Source of the DNA: Crocinitomicaceae bacterium
GTDB lineage: Bacteria > Bacteroidota > Bacteroidia > Flavobacteriales_D > Crocinitomicaceae
Assembly: GCA_021325675.1 (NCBI GenBank)
Contig: JAJTCM010000002.1
Location: 310,001-374,000, forward strand
DNA length: 64,000 nucleotides
Direction of reading: 5' to 3'
Below the pieces are notes generated by a model. It was not told where the DNA came from. It saw only the letters and a program-made list of their open reading frames with translations, and made no database searches. This document shows positions 1-8,195 of this stretch, piece after piece (position 1 is the first letter of the stretch; every line of letters begins with the position of its first letter). Made by a program: the position numbers and the translations under genes.

Positions 1-1
1 T

Positions 2-493
2 CTGATGCAGAAATACGCCGAGCCGCTTTATTATCAAATCCGGAAAATCACGCGCAACCACGAGGAGACGAACGATATTATGCAAAACGTGTGGATCAAA
101 GTGTGGAAAAACCTCGAAGATTTTAAGCAGGAATCTTCGCTTTTCACCTGGCTTTTCCGGATTGCGCGCAACGAAAGCCTGAATTTTCTGCAGAAAGAAA
201 AACGTCACCGCTCCGTGGAAGCAGACGACAGTTTGATTGAAATCCTGGCCGGACATCACGTGCTCGATAATTTTTCCGAAGATGAAGTGCTGGATTCTTT
301 GATGCAAGCTATTGCTTCCCTGCCGGAAAAGCAGGCTTTGGTGTTTAACCTCAAATTTTTCGACGACCTGAAATATTCCGAAATGTCGCAGCAGCTCAAC
401 ACTTCCGAAGGGGCTTTGAAAGCAAGCTATCACATTGCCGTTCAAAAAATCCAGGAAATTTTGCTGCGTAAATTAAACCTGCAAGCTTATTAA
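2..493 (+). CDS. ECF-type RNA polymerase sigma factor (5' end outside window)
   Basis: RNA polymerase sigma-70 family protein of the ECF group, directing transcription of a stress or envelope regulon. Region 2 is visible near the start: QKYAEPLYYQIRKI, then EETNDIMQNVWIKVWKNL, then FTWLFRIARNESLNFLQ, which form the core-binding and -10 recognition helices. Region 4 follows at about 95-160 (SLPEKQALVFNLKFFDDLKY, then the helix-turn-helix EMSQQLNTSEGALKASYH). The first ATG in the window is at 5, but the frame is open to the window edge and the family normally has 15-25 more N-terminal residues, so this is probably a truncated copy. The next gene, 17 bp downstream, encodes a one-pass membrane protein that fits an anti-sigma partner. 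Target genes cannot be told from the sequence. Confidence 0.9.
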   Translation: MMQKYAEPLYYQIRKITRNHEETNDIMQNVWIKVWKNLEDFKQESSLFTWLFRIARNESLNFLQKEKRHRSVEADDSLIEILAGHHVLDNFSEDEVLDSLMQAIASLPEKQALVFNLKFFDDLKYSEMSQQLNTSEGALKASYHIAVQKIQEILLRKLNLQAY

Positions 494-510
494 TTGTCAA
501 AACAACGTAT

Positions 511-1023
511 ATGGAACCGAATAAAGACATATTAAAACACATTAAAGCGAAACAAAAACCCGCCGTTGACCCGGCTTATTTTGAGCAATTCCAGGCAAAA
601 ATGATGGAAGAGATCAAAAAGCAGCCCAAAGCCAAAGTGATTTATATGAAACCGCTTTTCTGGCTTTCAGGCGCCGCGGCAGTTGCATTGATCATTTTTG
701 GGATCAGCATGTTCAGCAATGGGCCTGAAACGAATTTTGCTTCTGTTTCGCAAGAGGAAATTGAGCATTACCTGGATGAAACGCAAGATGAAAAGGCCTG
801 GGAAGTGATCGAAGACGAACCGGAAGAAAAAACGGAGCTTGTTTCCCCGGGCAAAAATGAAAATCCAAAAGTGGAAGCGGAAGACAAAAACATCGAAATT
901 GCCTCAACCGAAGATTTTGTAAGCTCAGCCCAACTGCTGGAAGAGATCACCACGGATGACATTTATCAATACATCGAAAGCGAGGAATTCGACCTCGAAG
1001 AACTGGAATATTCACAATTTTAA
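511..1023 (+). CDS. putative anti-sigma factor, single-pass membrane protein
   Basis: This 170-residue protein has a soluble N-terminus (about 1-48, with DPAYFEQFQAKMMEEIKKQP), one membrane segment at about 50-68 (FWLSGAAAVALIIFGISMF) and a very acidic C-terminal half rich in Glu and Asp. The order 'sigma factor, then small protein with one central membrane helix' is the usual arrangement of ECF sigma/anti-sigma pairs in Bacteroidota, so I infer that it holds the upstream sigma factor at the inner membrane and has an extracytoplasmic tail. No zinc-binding anti-sigma motif (HxxxCxxC) is present, so it is not of the classical ZAS type. The role rests on context and topology, not on a recognised domain. 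Confidence 0.6.
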   Translation: MEPNKDILKHIKAKQKPAVDPAYFEQFQAKMMEEIKKQPKAKVIYMKPLFWLSGAAAVALIIFGISMFSNGPETNFASVSQEEIEHYLDETQDEKAWEVIEDEPEEKTELVSPGKNENPKVEAEDKNIEIASTEDFVSSAQLLEEITTDDIYQYIESEEFDLEELEYSQF

Positions 1024-1034
1024 ATTTTACAGAC

Positions 1035-1484
1035 ATGAAACGTATTTTGTATCTCCTCATTATCCTTTCTGCTTCTCATTCTGTCTTCAGCCAGGACGGC
1101 GAAATGAAGCGCGGCGAAAAGGTAAAGCAGCTGAAAATTGCTTACATCACCGAAGAATTGAACCTCACCGTTGCTGAGAGCGAAAAATTCTGGCCGCTCT
1201 ACAACGAAATGGAGGAAAAAATCAAGGTCAAGCGCAGGGAAAACCGCCGTACCGCCGAAGAAATGACGAAAAACAGTGAAACTTACAGCGACGACGATTT
1301 CAAAAAAAGTGTCAACAAGCTATTTGACAACGAAATTGCTGAAACAAACCTCAAAAAGGAATATTACGGTAAAATCGCCGGGGTGATCGGCTACAAAAAA
1401 GCCACGCGCCTGCTGAAAATCGAAAAGGAATTCAAGAAAAAACTGGTCAAAGAGCTCAAACAGCGCAAAGGCGGCAGACATTGA
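1035..1484 (+). CDS. exported Spy/CpxP-like helical sensor protein
   Basis: A 149-residue protein with a clear signal peptide (MKRILYLLIILSASHSVFSQ, cleavage near residue 20) followed by a charged all-helical domain. The segment 'TEELNLTVAESEKFWPLYNEMEEKIKV' resembles the LTxxQ-type repeats of periplasmic Spy/CpxP family proteins: a helix with a conserved 'L(T/S)..E..KFWP.Y' pattern that is common in Bacteroidota exported proteins encoded beside ECF sigma factors. It lies 11 bp after the putative anti-sigma gene, so the three genes probably form one operon. A periplasmic chaperone or stress-sensing role is an inference from these relatives. Confidence 0.6.
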   Translation: MKRILYLLIILSASHSVFSQDGEMKRGEKVKQLKIAYITEELNLTVAESEKFWPLYNEMEEKIKVKRRENRRTAEEMTKNSETYSDDDFKKSVNKLFDNEIAETNLKKEYYGKIAGVIGYKKATRLLKIEKEFKKKLVKELKQRKGGRH

Positions 1485-1485
1485 A

Positions 1486-1574
1486 AATGGAGAGTTAAAA
1501 ATGGAGAATATAGAATTAAACCACGTAGAATAAAATAATTCTCAATTCTACATTTTCCGTTCTTCATTTTTATA
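1486..1574. repeat. intergenic self-complementary repeat, GAATTGAGAA/TTTACATTTTC family, copy 1
   Basis: The gap after the Spy-like gene holds words such as AAAAATGGAGAATATAGAATT on the left and their approximate reverse complements (ATTCTCAATTCTACATTTTCC, then TTCTTCATTTTTAT) on the right, so the strand can fold into a long imperfect hairpin. The same words recur at 35766-35870. It may act as a weak terminator for the sigma-factor operon. Confidence 0.6.
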
Positions 1575-1582
1575 TACCTTTA
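1575..1582 (+). promoter_or_regulatory. possible -7 promoter element before the 1599 gene
   Basis: TACCTTTA matches 7 of 8 positions of the Bacteroidota -7 consensus TAnnTTTG and ends 17 bp before the ATG at 1599. The expected -33 TTG is not seen at the right distance, so support is partial. Confidence 0.35.
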
Positions 1583-1598
1583 GCTGAAATATTGGTAT

Positions 1599-2264
1599 AT
1601 GAAAATGAAATTAACCCTTTTGTCATTTGTTCTTTCGGCAGTTTCACTCGCACAGGGTGATATCAAAGTTTCGGAAGAAAACCACAGCTTCAGCACCGGC
1701 TCCAAAAATGCCCTCGTGGTCAATATTCCTTACGGGAACAAAGATCTCGTGGAAAAAGAGCTTCGCAAAGAGCTTAAAGACTGGAATGGCAAATACGATT
1801 CCAAAGGAGACGAGATGTTTACCCTCCAGGCGACAAGTAAATTCATGGGCGACAAGCCTTTCGATACCTATGCGAAGATCATTTCGAGTCAAAACAATGA
1901 GATAAAAGTCGCTTTTGCAACCGATCTCGGCGGGGCTTACCTGAGCAGCCGCGAACACAGCCAGCTATTTAAGTCCATGTCCGACGAGATCAAAGATTTT
2001 GCTAAACATGCGGCGGCGGCCTGCGTAGCTGAGGAGCTGGACCGTAACCGGGATGCGCTATCCGACCTCGAAAAAACCCAGCGTTCCCTCGAAAAAGACA
2101 AAAAAGGCCTGGAAGAAGATATCGCAGATTACAAAAAGAAAATCGCAGAGGCCGAAGAGAAAATCAAGCTCAATGCCCAGAACCAGGAAAAGCAAAAAGA
2201 AGCTATCAAAACACAGGGTGTGAAGGTAACTGATGTAGAAAACCGTTTAAAGTCAATCAAATAA
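1599..2264 (+). CDS. exported protein of unknown function with C-terminal coiled coil
   Basis: I do not recognise a family. The 221-residue product has a signal peptide (MKMKLTLLSFVLSAVSLAQG), a globular region at about 21-130 and a long heptad-patterned, Lys/Glu-rich segment from about 145 to the end (LEKTQRSLEKDKKGLEEDIADY onward) that should form a coiled coil. The globular part contains 'ALVVNIPYGNKDLVEKELRKELKDW', which looks like an ordinary alpha/beta fold. A second in-frame ATG two codons downstream is an equally possible start. It is transcribed apart from the sigma-factor group, to judge from the 114-bp gap with a hairpin repeat. A periplasmic location is inferred from the signal peptide. 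Confidence 0.7.
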   Translation: MKMKLTLLSFVLSAVSLAQGDIKVSEENHSFSTGSKNALVVNIPYGNKDLVEKELRKELKDWNGKYDSKGDEMFTLQATSKFMGDKPFDTYAKIISSQNNEIKVAFATDLGGAYLSSREHSQLFKSMSDEIKDFAKHAAAACVAEELDRNRDALSDLEKTQRSLEKDKKGLEEDIADYKKKIAEAEEKIKLNAQNQEKQKEAIKTQGVKVTDVENRLKSIK

Positions 2265-2379
2265 CGCTTTCCGGCTCATTTTCAAGGCGTTTTCGTATCC
2301 GGGAACCGGAGAACTATCGGCGTTTGATGCCCGTTAGTCACCCCGTGTCCCCGCATCGGCGATTTTTCCGGGTTTTTTA

Positions 2380-2409
2380 TTTGCTTTATTGGATTTTATA
2401 TTAAATTTG
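2380..2409 (+). promoter_or_regulatory. promoter of the nuo operon (TTTG-N18-TAAATTTG)
   Basis: TTTG at 2380-2383 is followed after 18 bp by TAAATTTG at 2402-2409, an exact match to the Bacteroidota -33/-7 consensus TTTG/TAnnTTTG. Transcription would start near 2416, leaving a leader of about 16 nt before the nuoA ATG at 2432. Confidence 0.8.
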
Positions 2410-2431
2410 TTCCCTATTTTAGCAGTAATAT

Positions 2432-2803
2432 ATGGCAAACAACAATTATGAGGATTACTTTCCTCTTGTAATTCAGGCAGCTGTAGCATTAGGTTTCGTG
2501 GTTACCACCCTGGCGGTGACCCATATTTTGGGACCTAGACTCCATTCAAAAAATAAAGACGCAAACTGGGAGTGTGGAATTGAATCCGACGGTGACGCCC
2601 GTTTTCCGGTTTCTGTCCGTTATTTCATGACCGCTATCCTCTTCGTGCTGTTCGACGTCGAAGTTATTTTCTTTTATCCTTATGCCGTGAATTTTAAAGC
2701 GCTGCAGCTTGAAGGCCTGATGGCCGTGATCCTGTTTGTGGCCTTTTTCCTCATCGGCTTTTTATACGTACTTAAGAAAGGAGCCTTAGAATGGGAAAAA
2801 TAG
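2432..2803 (+). CDS. nuoA: NADH-quinone oxidoreductase subunit A
   Basis: First gene of the complete complex I operon. The 123-residue protein is a small inner-membrane subunit with three membrane helices: about 10-32 ([19 protein letters not shown]), 63-83 ([20 protein letters not shown]) and 93-113. It carries the subunit-A signature 'YECG' variant '[20 protein letters not shown]' and the acidic 'FDVEVIF' segment of helix 2. It lies at the junction of the membrane and peripheral arms. Its end overlaps nuoB by 13 bp, which suggests translational coupling. A good TTTG/TAnnTTTG promoter sits just upstream, and no other start is needed. Confidence 0.96.
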   Translation: MANNNYEDYFPLVIQAAVALGFVVTTLAVTHILGPRLHSKNKDANWECGIESDGDARFPVSVRYFMTAILFVLFDVEVIFFYPYAVNFKALQLEGLMAVILFVAFFLIGFLYVLKKGALEWEK

Positions 2804-3351
2804 AAGATCTGCAAGTAATCAACGGGGAAGGCTACCAGCTGACCCGGCTTGAAAAAGTATTGGGTACTGCCCGTGCCAATTCCGTTTGGCCGCTGCCCTT
2901 CGCTACTTCCTGCTGTGGAATTGAATACATGGCAACCATGGGAAGTAACTACGATTTGGCCCGCTTCGGTATGGAACGGATGTCCTTTTCCCCGCGCCAG
3001 GCTGATTTATTGATCGTTGCCGGCACCATTTCCAAGAAATTAGGACCTGTATTGAAGCAGGTATACGAACAAATGGCCGAGCCGAAATGGGTGCTCTCCG
3101 TTGGCGCGTGTGCTTGTTCAGGTGGTATTTTCGATACATATTCCGTATTGCAGGGGATTGACCGCATCATCCCGGTAGACGTTTACGTTCCGGGCTGTCC
3201 GCCAAGACCGGAGCAAATCATCGACGGTATTATACGTATCCACGAGCTGGTGAAAAACGAGCCCCTGAGAAGACGTTATTCCGATGAATACAAACATTTG
3301 TTGAAAGATTATAATATTGAAACCAATGACCCAGAACAGTCTGACAAATGA
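2791..3351 (+). CDS. nuoB: NADH-quinone oxidoreductase subunit B (cluster N2)
   Basis: Peripheral-arm subunit of complex I that carries the terminal [4Fe-4S] cluster N2, which passes electrons to quinone. The family's tandem cysteines are present in '[11 protein letters not shown]' (about 35-45), with the remaining ligands in '[10 protein letters not shown]' and '[14 protein letters not shown]'. The length of 186 residues is usual. The start overlaps the end of nuoA by 13 bp, and the 3' end overlaps nuoC by 26 bp if nuoC starts at its ATG. All cluster ligands are intact, so the subunit should be functional. Confidence 0.97.
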   Translation: MGKIEDLQVINGEGYQLTRLEKVLGTARANSVWPLPFATSCCGIEYMATMGSNYDLARFGMERMSFSPRQADLLIVAGTISKKLGPVLKQVYEQMAEPKWVLSVGACACSGGIFDTYSVLQGIDRIIPVDVYVPGCPPRPEQIIDGIIRIHELVKNEPLRRRYSDEYKHLLKDYNIETNDPEQSDK

Positions 3352-3838
3352 ATCCGTGTTTGAGCGCATCAAAGCTCAGTTCGGTGAAGGGATACTTGCT
3401 ATGGAAGAACCGTACGGCATGCTAACCCTCGAAGTTAAACCGGAAACCGTTCACGACTTGGTGAAATGGCTGAAGGAAGATGATAAATTCCAGGTTTCTT
3501 TCTTAACATTGCTTGGCGGGATCCATTACCCGGAAAATACAGGCAAAGAGCTTGGCGTGAATTATCACCTGCACAGCCTGGTACATAATTTCCGAATCCG
3601 TCTCCGCGCTTATTTCCCGATTGAAAACCCGGAAATCGATTCGATTACGGATATTCATACCTGCGCCAACTGGATGGAACGTGAAACATACGACTTTTAC
3701 GGGATCCAATTCAAGGGCCACCCGAACCTGGTTAGAATATTAAACGAAGACACGATGGATTACTTCCCGATGCGTAAAGAATACCACCTGGAAGACGCCA
3801 CCCGTGAAGATAAAGACGACCGCTTCTTCGGAAGATAA
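3326..3838 (+). CDS. nuoC: NADH-quinone oxidoreductase subunit C
   Basis: The 30-kDa-type subunit of the complex I peripheral arm, a scaffold that binds NuoD near the quinone site. The signature '[20 protein letters not shown]' (E-x-x-D-x-x-G-x-x-F-x-G-H-P) lies near residues 118-137. A longer frame begins with TTG at 3317, but I prefer the ATG at 3326, which gives 170 residues ([11 protein letters not shown]...). Either start overlaps the end of nuoB. nuoC and nuoD are separate genes here, unlike the fused nuoCD of enterobacteria. Confidence 0.93.
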   Translation: MTQNSLTNESVFERIKAQFGEGILAMEEPYGMLTLEVKPETVHDLVKWLKEDDKFQVSFLTLLGGIHYPENTGKELGVNYHLHSLVHNFRIRLRAYFPIENPEIDSITDIHTCANWMERETYDFYGIQFKGHPNLVRILNEDTMDYFPMRKEYHLEDATREDKDDRFFGR

Positions 3839-3848
3839 ACTGAGGCTT

Positions 3849-5099
3849 ATGAACTGGACAGAAGAAGACGAAAAAGCACCCCTTTTTAAGCAAAATGAAT
3901 CCGCAAGGACCGAATTGTCGAAAGAAACGATTGACGGCGAGATCGCAACCCTAAACTTAGGGCCGACACACCCGGCTACGCACGGAATTTTCCAGAATAT
4001 CCTGCAGGTTGACGGTGAAAAAATCCTTTCCTCCGAACAAACGGTTGGCTATATCCACCGCGCATTTGAGAAGATTGCCGAAAGACGCCCGTACAACCAG
4101 ATTACCCCGCTCACAGACCGTTTGAATTACTGTTCCTCCCCGATTAACAATATGGGCTGGCACATGACGGTTGAGAAGCTGATCGGCGCAGATATTTCCA
4201 AGCGCGTTGATTATATGCGCGTGATTATCATGGAATTGGCGCGTATTGCCGACCACCTTGTCTGTAACTCCGTTATCGGGGTGGATACAGGTGCTTTGAC
4301 AGGCTTTACGTATGTTTTCCAGGAACGTGAAAAAATTTACGAATTATACGAAGAAGTTTGCGGGGCCCGTTTAACAACAAACGTAGGCCGCATCGGTGGT
4401 TTTGAGCGCGATTTTTCGCCGGAGTTCCACAAAAAGCTGAAAAATTTCCTCCAGACTTTCCCGAAAGTATTTAACGAGTTTGACTCTTTATTAGCGCGCA
4501 ACCGTATCTTTATGGACCGTACCCGCAATGCAGGGCCGATCAGCGGAGAGCGTGCACTTGAATATGGCTTCACAGGGCCAAACCTGCGTGCTGCCGGCAT
4601 TGATTACGATGTGCGTCACATGAACCCGTATTCTTCTTACCAGGATTTTGATTTCATCATCCCGGTTGGTGTAAACGGTGATACTTATGACCGTTTCATG
4701 GTTCGCCAGGAAGAAATCCGCCAGAGCTTAAAAATCATTGAGCAGGCTTACAATAACCTGCCTGAAGGTGATTATCACGCGGACATTCCTGAATTTTACC
4801 TGCCTCCGAAAGACATGGTATACAATAACATGGAAGCTTTGATCTACCATTTCAAAATCGTTATGGGCGAAACGCCTGTTCCGGTTGGTGAGGTTTACCA
4901 CAGTGTGGAAGGCGGAAACGGGGAAGTTGGCTTCCATTTGATCAGCGACGGCGGACGTTCGCCATACAGGCTGCAGTTCAGAAGACCTTGCTTTATTTAT
5001 TACCAGGCTTACCCGGAAATGATCACCGGTCAAACCATCAGTGATGCCGTATTGACCTTAAGTAGTTTGAACGTGATCGCGGGGGAACTTGACGGATAG
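3849..5099 (+). CDS. nuoD: NADH-quinone oxidoreductase subunit D
   Basis: The 49-kDa-type subunit that forms the quinone-binding pocket with NuoB. The hallmark 'LNLGPTHPATHG' near the N-terminus and the histidine-containing quinone-site region that follows are present, as is 'PVPVGEVYHSVEGGNGEVGFHLISDGG' near the C-terminus. The frame can be extended to a GTG at 3804 inside nuoC, but the ATG at 3849, 10 bp after the nuoC stop, gives a conventional 416-residue protein (MNWTEEDEKAP...). A 107-bp gap with a strong hairpin separates it from nuoE, the longest break in the first half of the operon. Confidence 0.95.
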   Translation: MNWTEEDEKAPLFKQNESARTELSKETIDGEIATLNLGPTHPATHGIFQNILQVDGEKILSSEQTVGYIHRAFEKIAERRPYNQITPLTDRLNYCSSPINNMGWHMTVEKLIGADISKRVDYMRVIIMELARIADHLVCNSVIGVDTGALTGFTYVFQEREKIYELYEEVCGARLTTNVGRIGGFERDFSPEFHKKLKNFLQTFPKVFNEFDSLLARNRIFMDRTRNAGPISGERALEYGFTGPNLRAAGIDYDVRHMNPYSSYQDFDFIIPVGVNGDTYDRFMVRQEEIRQSLKIIEQAYNNLPEGDYHADIPEFYLPPKDMVYNNMEALIYHFKIVMGETPVPVGEVYHSVEGGNGEVGFHLISDGGRSPYRLQFRRPCFIYYQAYPEMITGQTISDAVLTLSSLNVIAGELDG

Positions 5100-5138
5100 T
5101 TAAATCGAATGTTAAAAATATTAGCTAAAATAATTTTG

Positions 5139-5180
5139 AATTTAAAAGAAACACCCCGGGTGGCTGCCAACTTTTAAATT
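5139..5180. repeat. hairpin between nuoD and nuoE
   Basis: A perfect 10-bp inverted repeat, AATTTAAAAG (5139-5148) and CTTTTAAATT (5171-5180), encloses a 22-nt loop that itself holds a CCCGGG palindrome. More AT-rich copies of the same words continue to about 5200. No T-run follows directly, so it looks more like an mRNA processing or stability element inside the operon than a terminator. Confidence 0.65.
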
Positions 5181-5206
5181 TTAACTTTAGAATTTTTAAA
5201 TTAAAA

Positions 5207-5755
5207 ATGGGTTCACACGTACATACACCGATTAGTGAAAGACACTCCGAAAAGCCGGTTTTCAGCGCTGAAAAAATGGTCGAAGTGCAGCGCGTAATCA
5301 ACGAATACCCGGAAGGGAAATCCAAGAGCGCACTGATCCGCATCCTGCATATCGCTGAAGAAAGCTTTGGCGGCTGGCTGAGCATCGAAACCATGGATTA
5401 TGTTGCCGAAATCCTGAAAATTGAACCGATCGAGGTTTACGAGGTAGCGACTTTCTATACCATGTTTAACGTGCAGCCTGTCGGGAACTATGTTTTCGAA
5501 GTGTGCCGCACGGGGCCATGCATGTTGGTTGGCAGCGATCAGCTGATCGACTACATCGGGAACAAGCTGGACATCAAAGTAGGTGAAACCACAAAAGACG
5601 GAATGTTTACCCTGAAAACTGCCGAGTGCCTTGGCGCTTGCGGTTACGGGCCGATGCTGCAGTGCGGCAAAAAATACCACGAGCACCTGAACCCGGAGAA
5701 AGTGGATAAATTGATTGATGCTTACCGCTCTGGTAATACAAATATTGAAATCTAA
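5207..5755 (+). CDS. nuoE: NADH-quinone oxidoreductase subunit E ([2Fe-2S] N1a)
   Basis: The 24-kDa-type subunit of the NADH-dehydrogenase module, with a thioredoxin-like fold that binds [2Fe-2S] cluster N1a. The four ligands appear as 'CRTGPC' (C-x4-C) and 'CLGACGYGP' (C-x3-C) about 35 residues later. The N-terminal helical part (IRILHIAEESFGGWLSIETM) matches the family, and 182 residues is a normal length. The stop and the nuoF start share bases (TAATG), so the two genes are translationally coupled, as expected for partners in one module. Confidence 0.96.
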   Translation: MGSHVHTPISERHSEKPVFSAEKMVEVQRVINEYPEGKSKSALIRILHIAEESFGGWLSIETMDYVAEILKIEPIEVYEVATFYTMFNVQPVGNYVFEVCRTGPCMLVGSDQLIDYIGNKLDIKVGETTKDGMFTLKTAECLGACGYGPMLQCGKKYHEHLNPEKVDKLIDAYRSGNTNIEI

Positions 5756-7098
5756 TGGGAAGAAGATTATTGCTGGAACACGATAACGTTCCCGGAATTG
5801 AGACTATTGAAGTATATCGCAAACACGGTGGTTACCGTTCTGTTGAAAAAGCTTTAAAAACCATGTCACCTGAAAATGTGCTTGAAGAAGTGCAGAAATC
5901 AGGGTTACGCGGTCGTGGTGGCGCAGGGTTCCCGACAGGGATGAAATGGTCTTTCCTGGCAAAGCCGGAAGGCGTTCCGCGTTACTTGTTATGTAATGCC
6001 GACGAATCCGAGCCGGGAACGTTCAAGGACCGTTACCTGATGGAAAAAATCCCGCATTTGCTGATTGAGGGAATGATCACGTCCAGCTACGCGCTGGGTG
6101 CGAACCTTTCTTTCATCTACATCCGCGGTGAATACATGTGGGTTTTGGATATCCTTGAAAAAGCGATTGCCGAAGCTTATGCCAACGGTTTCCTCGGAAA
6201 AAACATTTTAGGCTCAGGCTTCGACCTGGATTTGCGTGTTGCACCGGGTGGAGGGGCTTACATTTGCGGCGAAGAAACCGCATTGATCGAATCCCTCGAA
6301 GGAAAACGCGGAAACCCGCGCATTAAACCGCCATTCCCGGCCGTTAAAGGTTTATGGGGCTGCCCGACGGTTGTAAACAACGTAGAAAGTATTGCTGCCG
6401 TAGTTCCGATCGTGAACGATGGCGGAGAAGAATATGCCAAAATTGGCTTGGGTAAAAGTACCGGTACGAAGCTGATTTCCGCTTGCGGAAACCTGGCCCG
6501 TCCGGGAGTGTACGAAATTGAAATGGGGATCACTGTAGAGGAATTCATCTACGGCGACGAATGGTGCCGCGGGATTGCCAACGGTAAAAAACTGAAAGCC
6601 TGCGTGCCGGGTGGTTCATCCGTTCCGATCTTACCGCATTATTTAGTAACAAAAACCGCTGCCGGCGAAGACCGCTTGATGACATACGAAAGCTTGTCTG
6701 ACGGAGGTTTCGCTACGGGATCGATGCTCGGTTCCGGTGGTTTCATCGTATTTGACGAAGACCAGTGTATTGTACGCAACACCTGGAACTTTGCGCGTTT
6801 TTACGCTCATGAATCCTGCGGACAATGCTCACCTTGCCGTGAAGGTACGGGATGGATGGAAAAAGTACTCCACCGCCTTGAGCACGGACAGGGAAATATG
6901 CGTGACATCGACCTGCTGGCCGAAATCAACAAAAAAATCGAAGGAAATACGATCTGCCCGCTGGGTGATGCTGCTGCCTGGCCGGTTGCCGCTGCGATCC
7001 GTCATTTCCGCGACGAGTTCGAATGGCACGTGAATGAGCGTACTGAATCACAAACAAGAAATTATGGCTTAGCGAAAGAAATTTCCTTTGCCAGGTAG
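5755..7098 (+). CDS. nuoF: NADH-quinone oxidoreductase subunit F (NADH/FMN, N3)
   Basis: The 51-kDa-type subunit, where NADH is oxidised by FMN and electrons enter [4Fe-4S] cluster N3. Visible motifs are the NADH-binding glycine-rich 'GLRGRGGAGFPTGMKWSF' (about 50-67), the FMN-site segment 'CNADESEPGTFKDR', and the cluster ligands 'SCGQCSPCREG' plus a distal Cys in 'TICPLGDAAAWP'. Its 447 residues are typical. A 131-bp gap with a large inverted repeat separates it from nuoG. Confidence 0.97.
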   Translation: MGRRLLLEHDNVPGIETIEVYRKHGGYRSVEKALKTMSPENVLEEVQKSGLRGRGGAGFPTGMKWSFLAKPEGVPRYLLCNADESEPGTFKDRYLMEKIPHLLIEGMITSSYALGANLSFIYIRGEYMWVLDILEKAIAEAYANGFLGKNILGSGFDLDLRVAPGGGAYICGEETALIESLEGKRGNPRIKPPFPAVKGLWGCPTVVNNVESIAAVVPIVNDGGEEYAKIGLGKSTGTKLISACGNLARPGVYEIEMGITVEEFIYGDEWCRGIANGKKLKACVPGGSSVPILPHYLVTKTAAGEDRLMTYESLSDGGFATGSMLGSGGFIVFDEDQCIVRNTWNFARFYAHESCGQCSPCREGTGWMEKVLHRLEHGQGNMRDIDLLAEINKKIEGNTICPLGDAAAWPVAAAIRHFRDEFEWHVNERTESQTRNYGLAKEISFAR

Positions 7099-7118
7099 AT
7101 ATAAAAAGGGATAAAATT

Positions 7119-7210
7119 TCCCGTAGATAGCGCGGATAAATTTCGCAGATGAACGCAGAATTAATAATTATATTCAGCAAAATCAGCGATTAAATGTGAA
7201 ATCAGCGGGA
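7119..7210. repeat. inverted-repeat element of the GCAGAT/ATCAGCG family between nuoF and nuoG
   Basis: The left arm begins TCCCGTAGAT (7119) and holds CGCAGATGAACGCAGA. The right arm holds AATCAGCGATT and ends ATCAGCGGGA (7210). The outer ends pair at 8 of 10 positions and the inner words pair as well, giving a hairpin of about 92 nt. Short repeats of this wording are widespread between genes in Bacteroidota genomes. It lies inside the nuo operon and has no terminator-like T-run. Confidence 0.65.
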
Positions 7211-7229
7211 GACAAATAAACAAAAGACT

Positions 7230-8189
7230 ATGGTAAAAGTAACCATTGATGATAAAACCATTGAAGTAGAACTGGGAACAACGATCCTGAGCGCTGCCCG
7301 CCAGATTGGTGGCGAGGTTGTGCCGCCTGCGATGTGTTTTTACAGCAAGCTTCCGGGAACAGGCGGTAAGTGCCGTACCTGTCTCGTGGAAGTCAGCCAG
7401 GGTTCTGAAAAAGACCCGCGCCCGATGCCGAAACTGGTGGCTTCCTGCTCCACTCCTGTCATGGACGGAATGGTAGTGAAGAACAAAACCAGCGAACGCG
7501 TGCACGAGGGCCGTGGCGGGGTTGTTGAGTTTTTGCTCATTAACCACCCTTTGGATTGCCCGATCTGCGACCAGGCCGGCGAATGTCACCTGCAGGATTT
7601 AGGGTACGAGCACGGAGGACAGGGAACGCGTTACGAAGAAGAGCGCCGCACTTTTGACCCGATCGATATCGGCAACAAGATCAAGCTGCACATGAACCGC
7701 TGTATTTTATGTTACCGCTGCGTTGCTGTAGCCAACCAGCTGACTGACAAGCGTGTGCATGGTGTTTTGAACCGCGGTGAACATGCGGAGATCAGCACTT
7801 ACATTGAGAACGCGATTGAAAACGACTTCTCCGGGAACATGATCGATGTGTGCCCGGTTGGAGCTCTGACTGATAAAACTTTCCGCTTCAAGAGCCGTGT
7901 TTGGTTCCTCAAGCCAATGGAAGCTTCCTGCGAATGCACCAAATGTTCCGGTAAAGCGGTAGTGTGGATGTTCGGAAATGAAATTTTCCGCGTAACAGCA
8001 CGCAAGGACCAGTATGGTGAAGTGGAAGACCAGGACGGAAAAGCAGGATGGATCTGCAACGACTGCCGTTTTGATAAAAAAGACGTGTCGAAGTGGAACA
8101 TTGCCGGTCCGAGAATGATCAACAGGCATTCCGTTATTTCCCAGGGCCACTACCAGAGCCCACGCCAATCTATTAAAAAAATAAACTAA
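7230..8189 (+). CDS. nuoG: NADH-quinone oxidoreductase subunit G, short form
   Basis: The 75-kDa-type subunit that carries electrons from NuoEF towards NuoI/NuoB. Only 319 residues long, it has the [2Fe-2S] ferredoxin domain (CFYSKLPGTGGKCRTC), the His-Cys3 cluster N5 motif 'HPLDCPICDQAGEC' and the N4 motif 'CILCYRCV...CPVGAL'. It ends with a small Cys-containing segment (CECTKC ... CNDC, about 235-280). The large molybdopterin-oxidoreductase-like C-terminal domain (400-600 residues in E. coli and Thermus) is absent. The next gene starts 6 bp after its stop and no domain remnant lies nearby, so this looks like a natural short form, as seen in other Flavobacteriia, and not a recent truncation. 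Confidence 0.92.
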   Translation: MVKVTIDDKTIEVELGTTILSAARQIGGEVVPPAMCFYSKLPGTGGKCRTCLVEVSQGSEKDPRPMPKLVASCSTPVMDGMVVKNKTSERVHEGRGGVVEFLLINHPLDCPICDQAGECHLQDLGYEHGGQGTRYEEERRTFDPIDIGNKIKLHMNRCILCYRCVAVANQLTDKRVHGVLNRGEHAEISTYIENAIENDFSGNMIDVCPVGALTDKTFRFKSRVWFLKPMEASCECTKCSGKAVVWMFGNEIFRVTARKDQYGEVEDQDGKAGWICNDCRFDKKDVSKWNIAGPRMINRHSVISQGHYQSPRQSIKKIN

Positions 8190-8195
8190 GCGCAG

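Noticed and set aside
2265-2379. AACGC/GCGTT hairpin and repeated ATCGGCG words before the nuo promoter as terminator or regulator site
   Set aside because: A 5-bp stem with a 20-nt loop and two 7-bp words are close to chance expectation; not strong enough to annotate.
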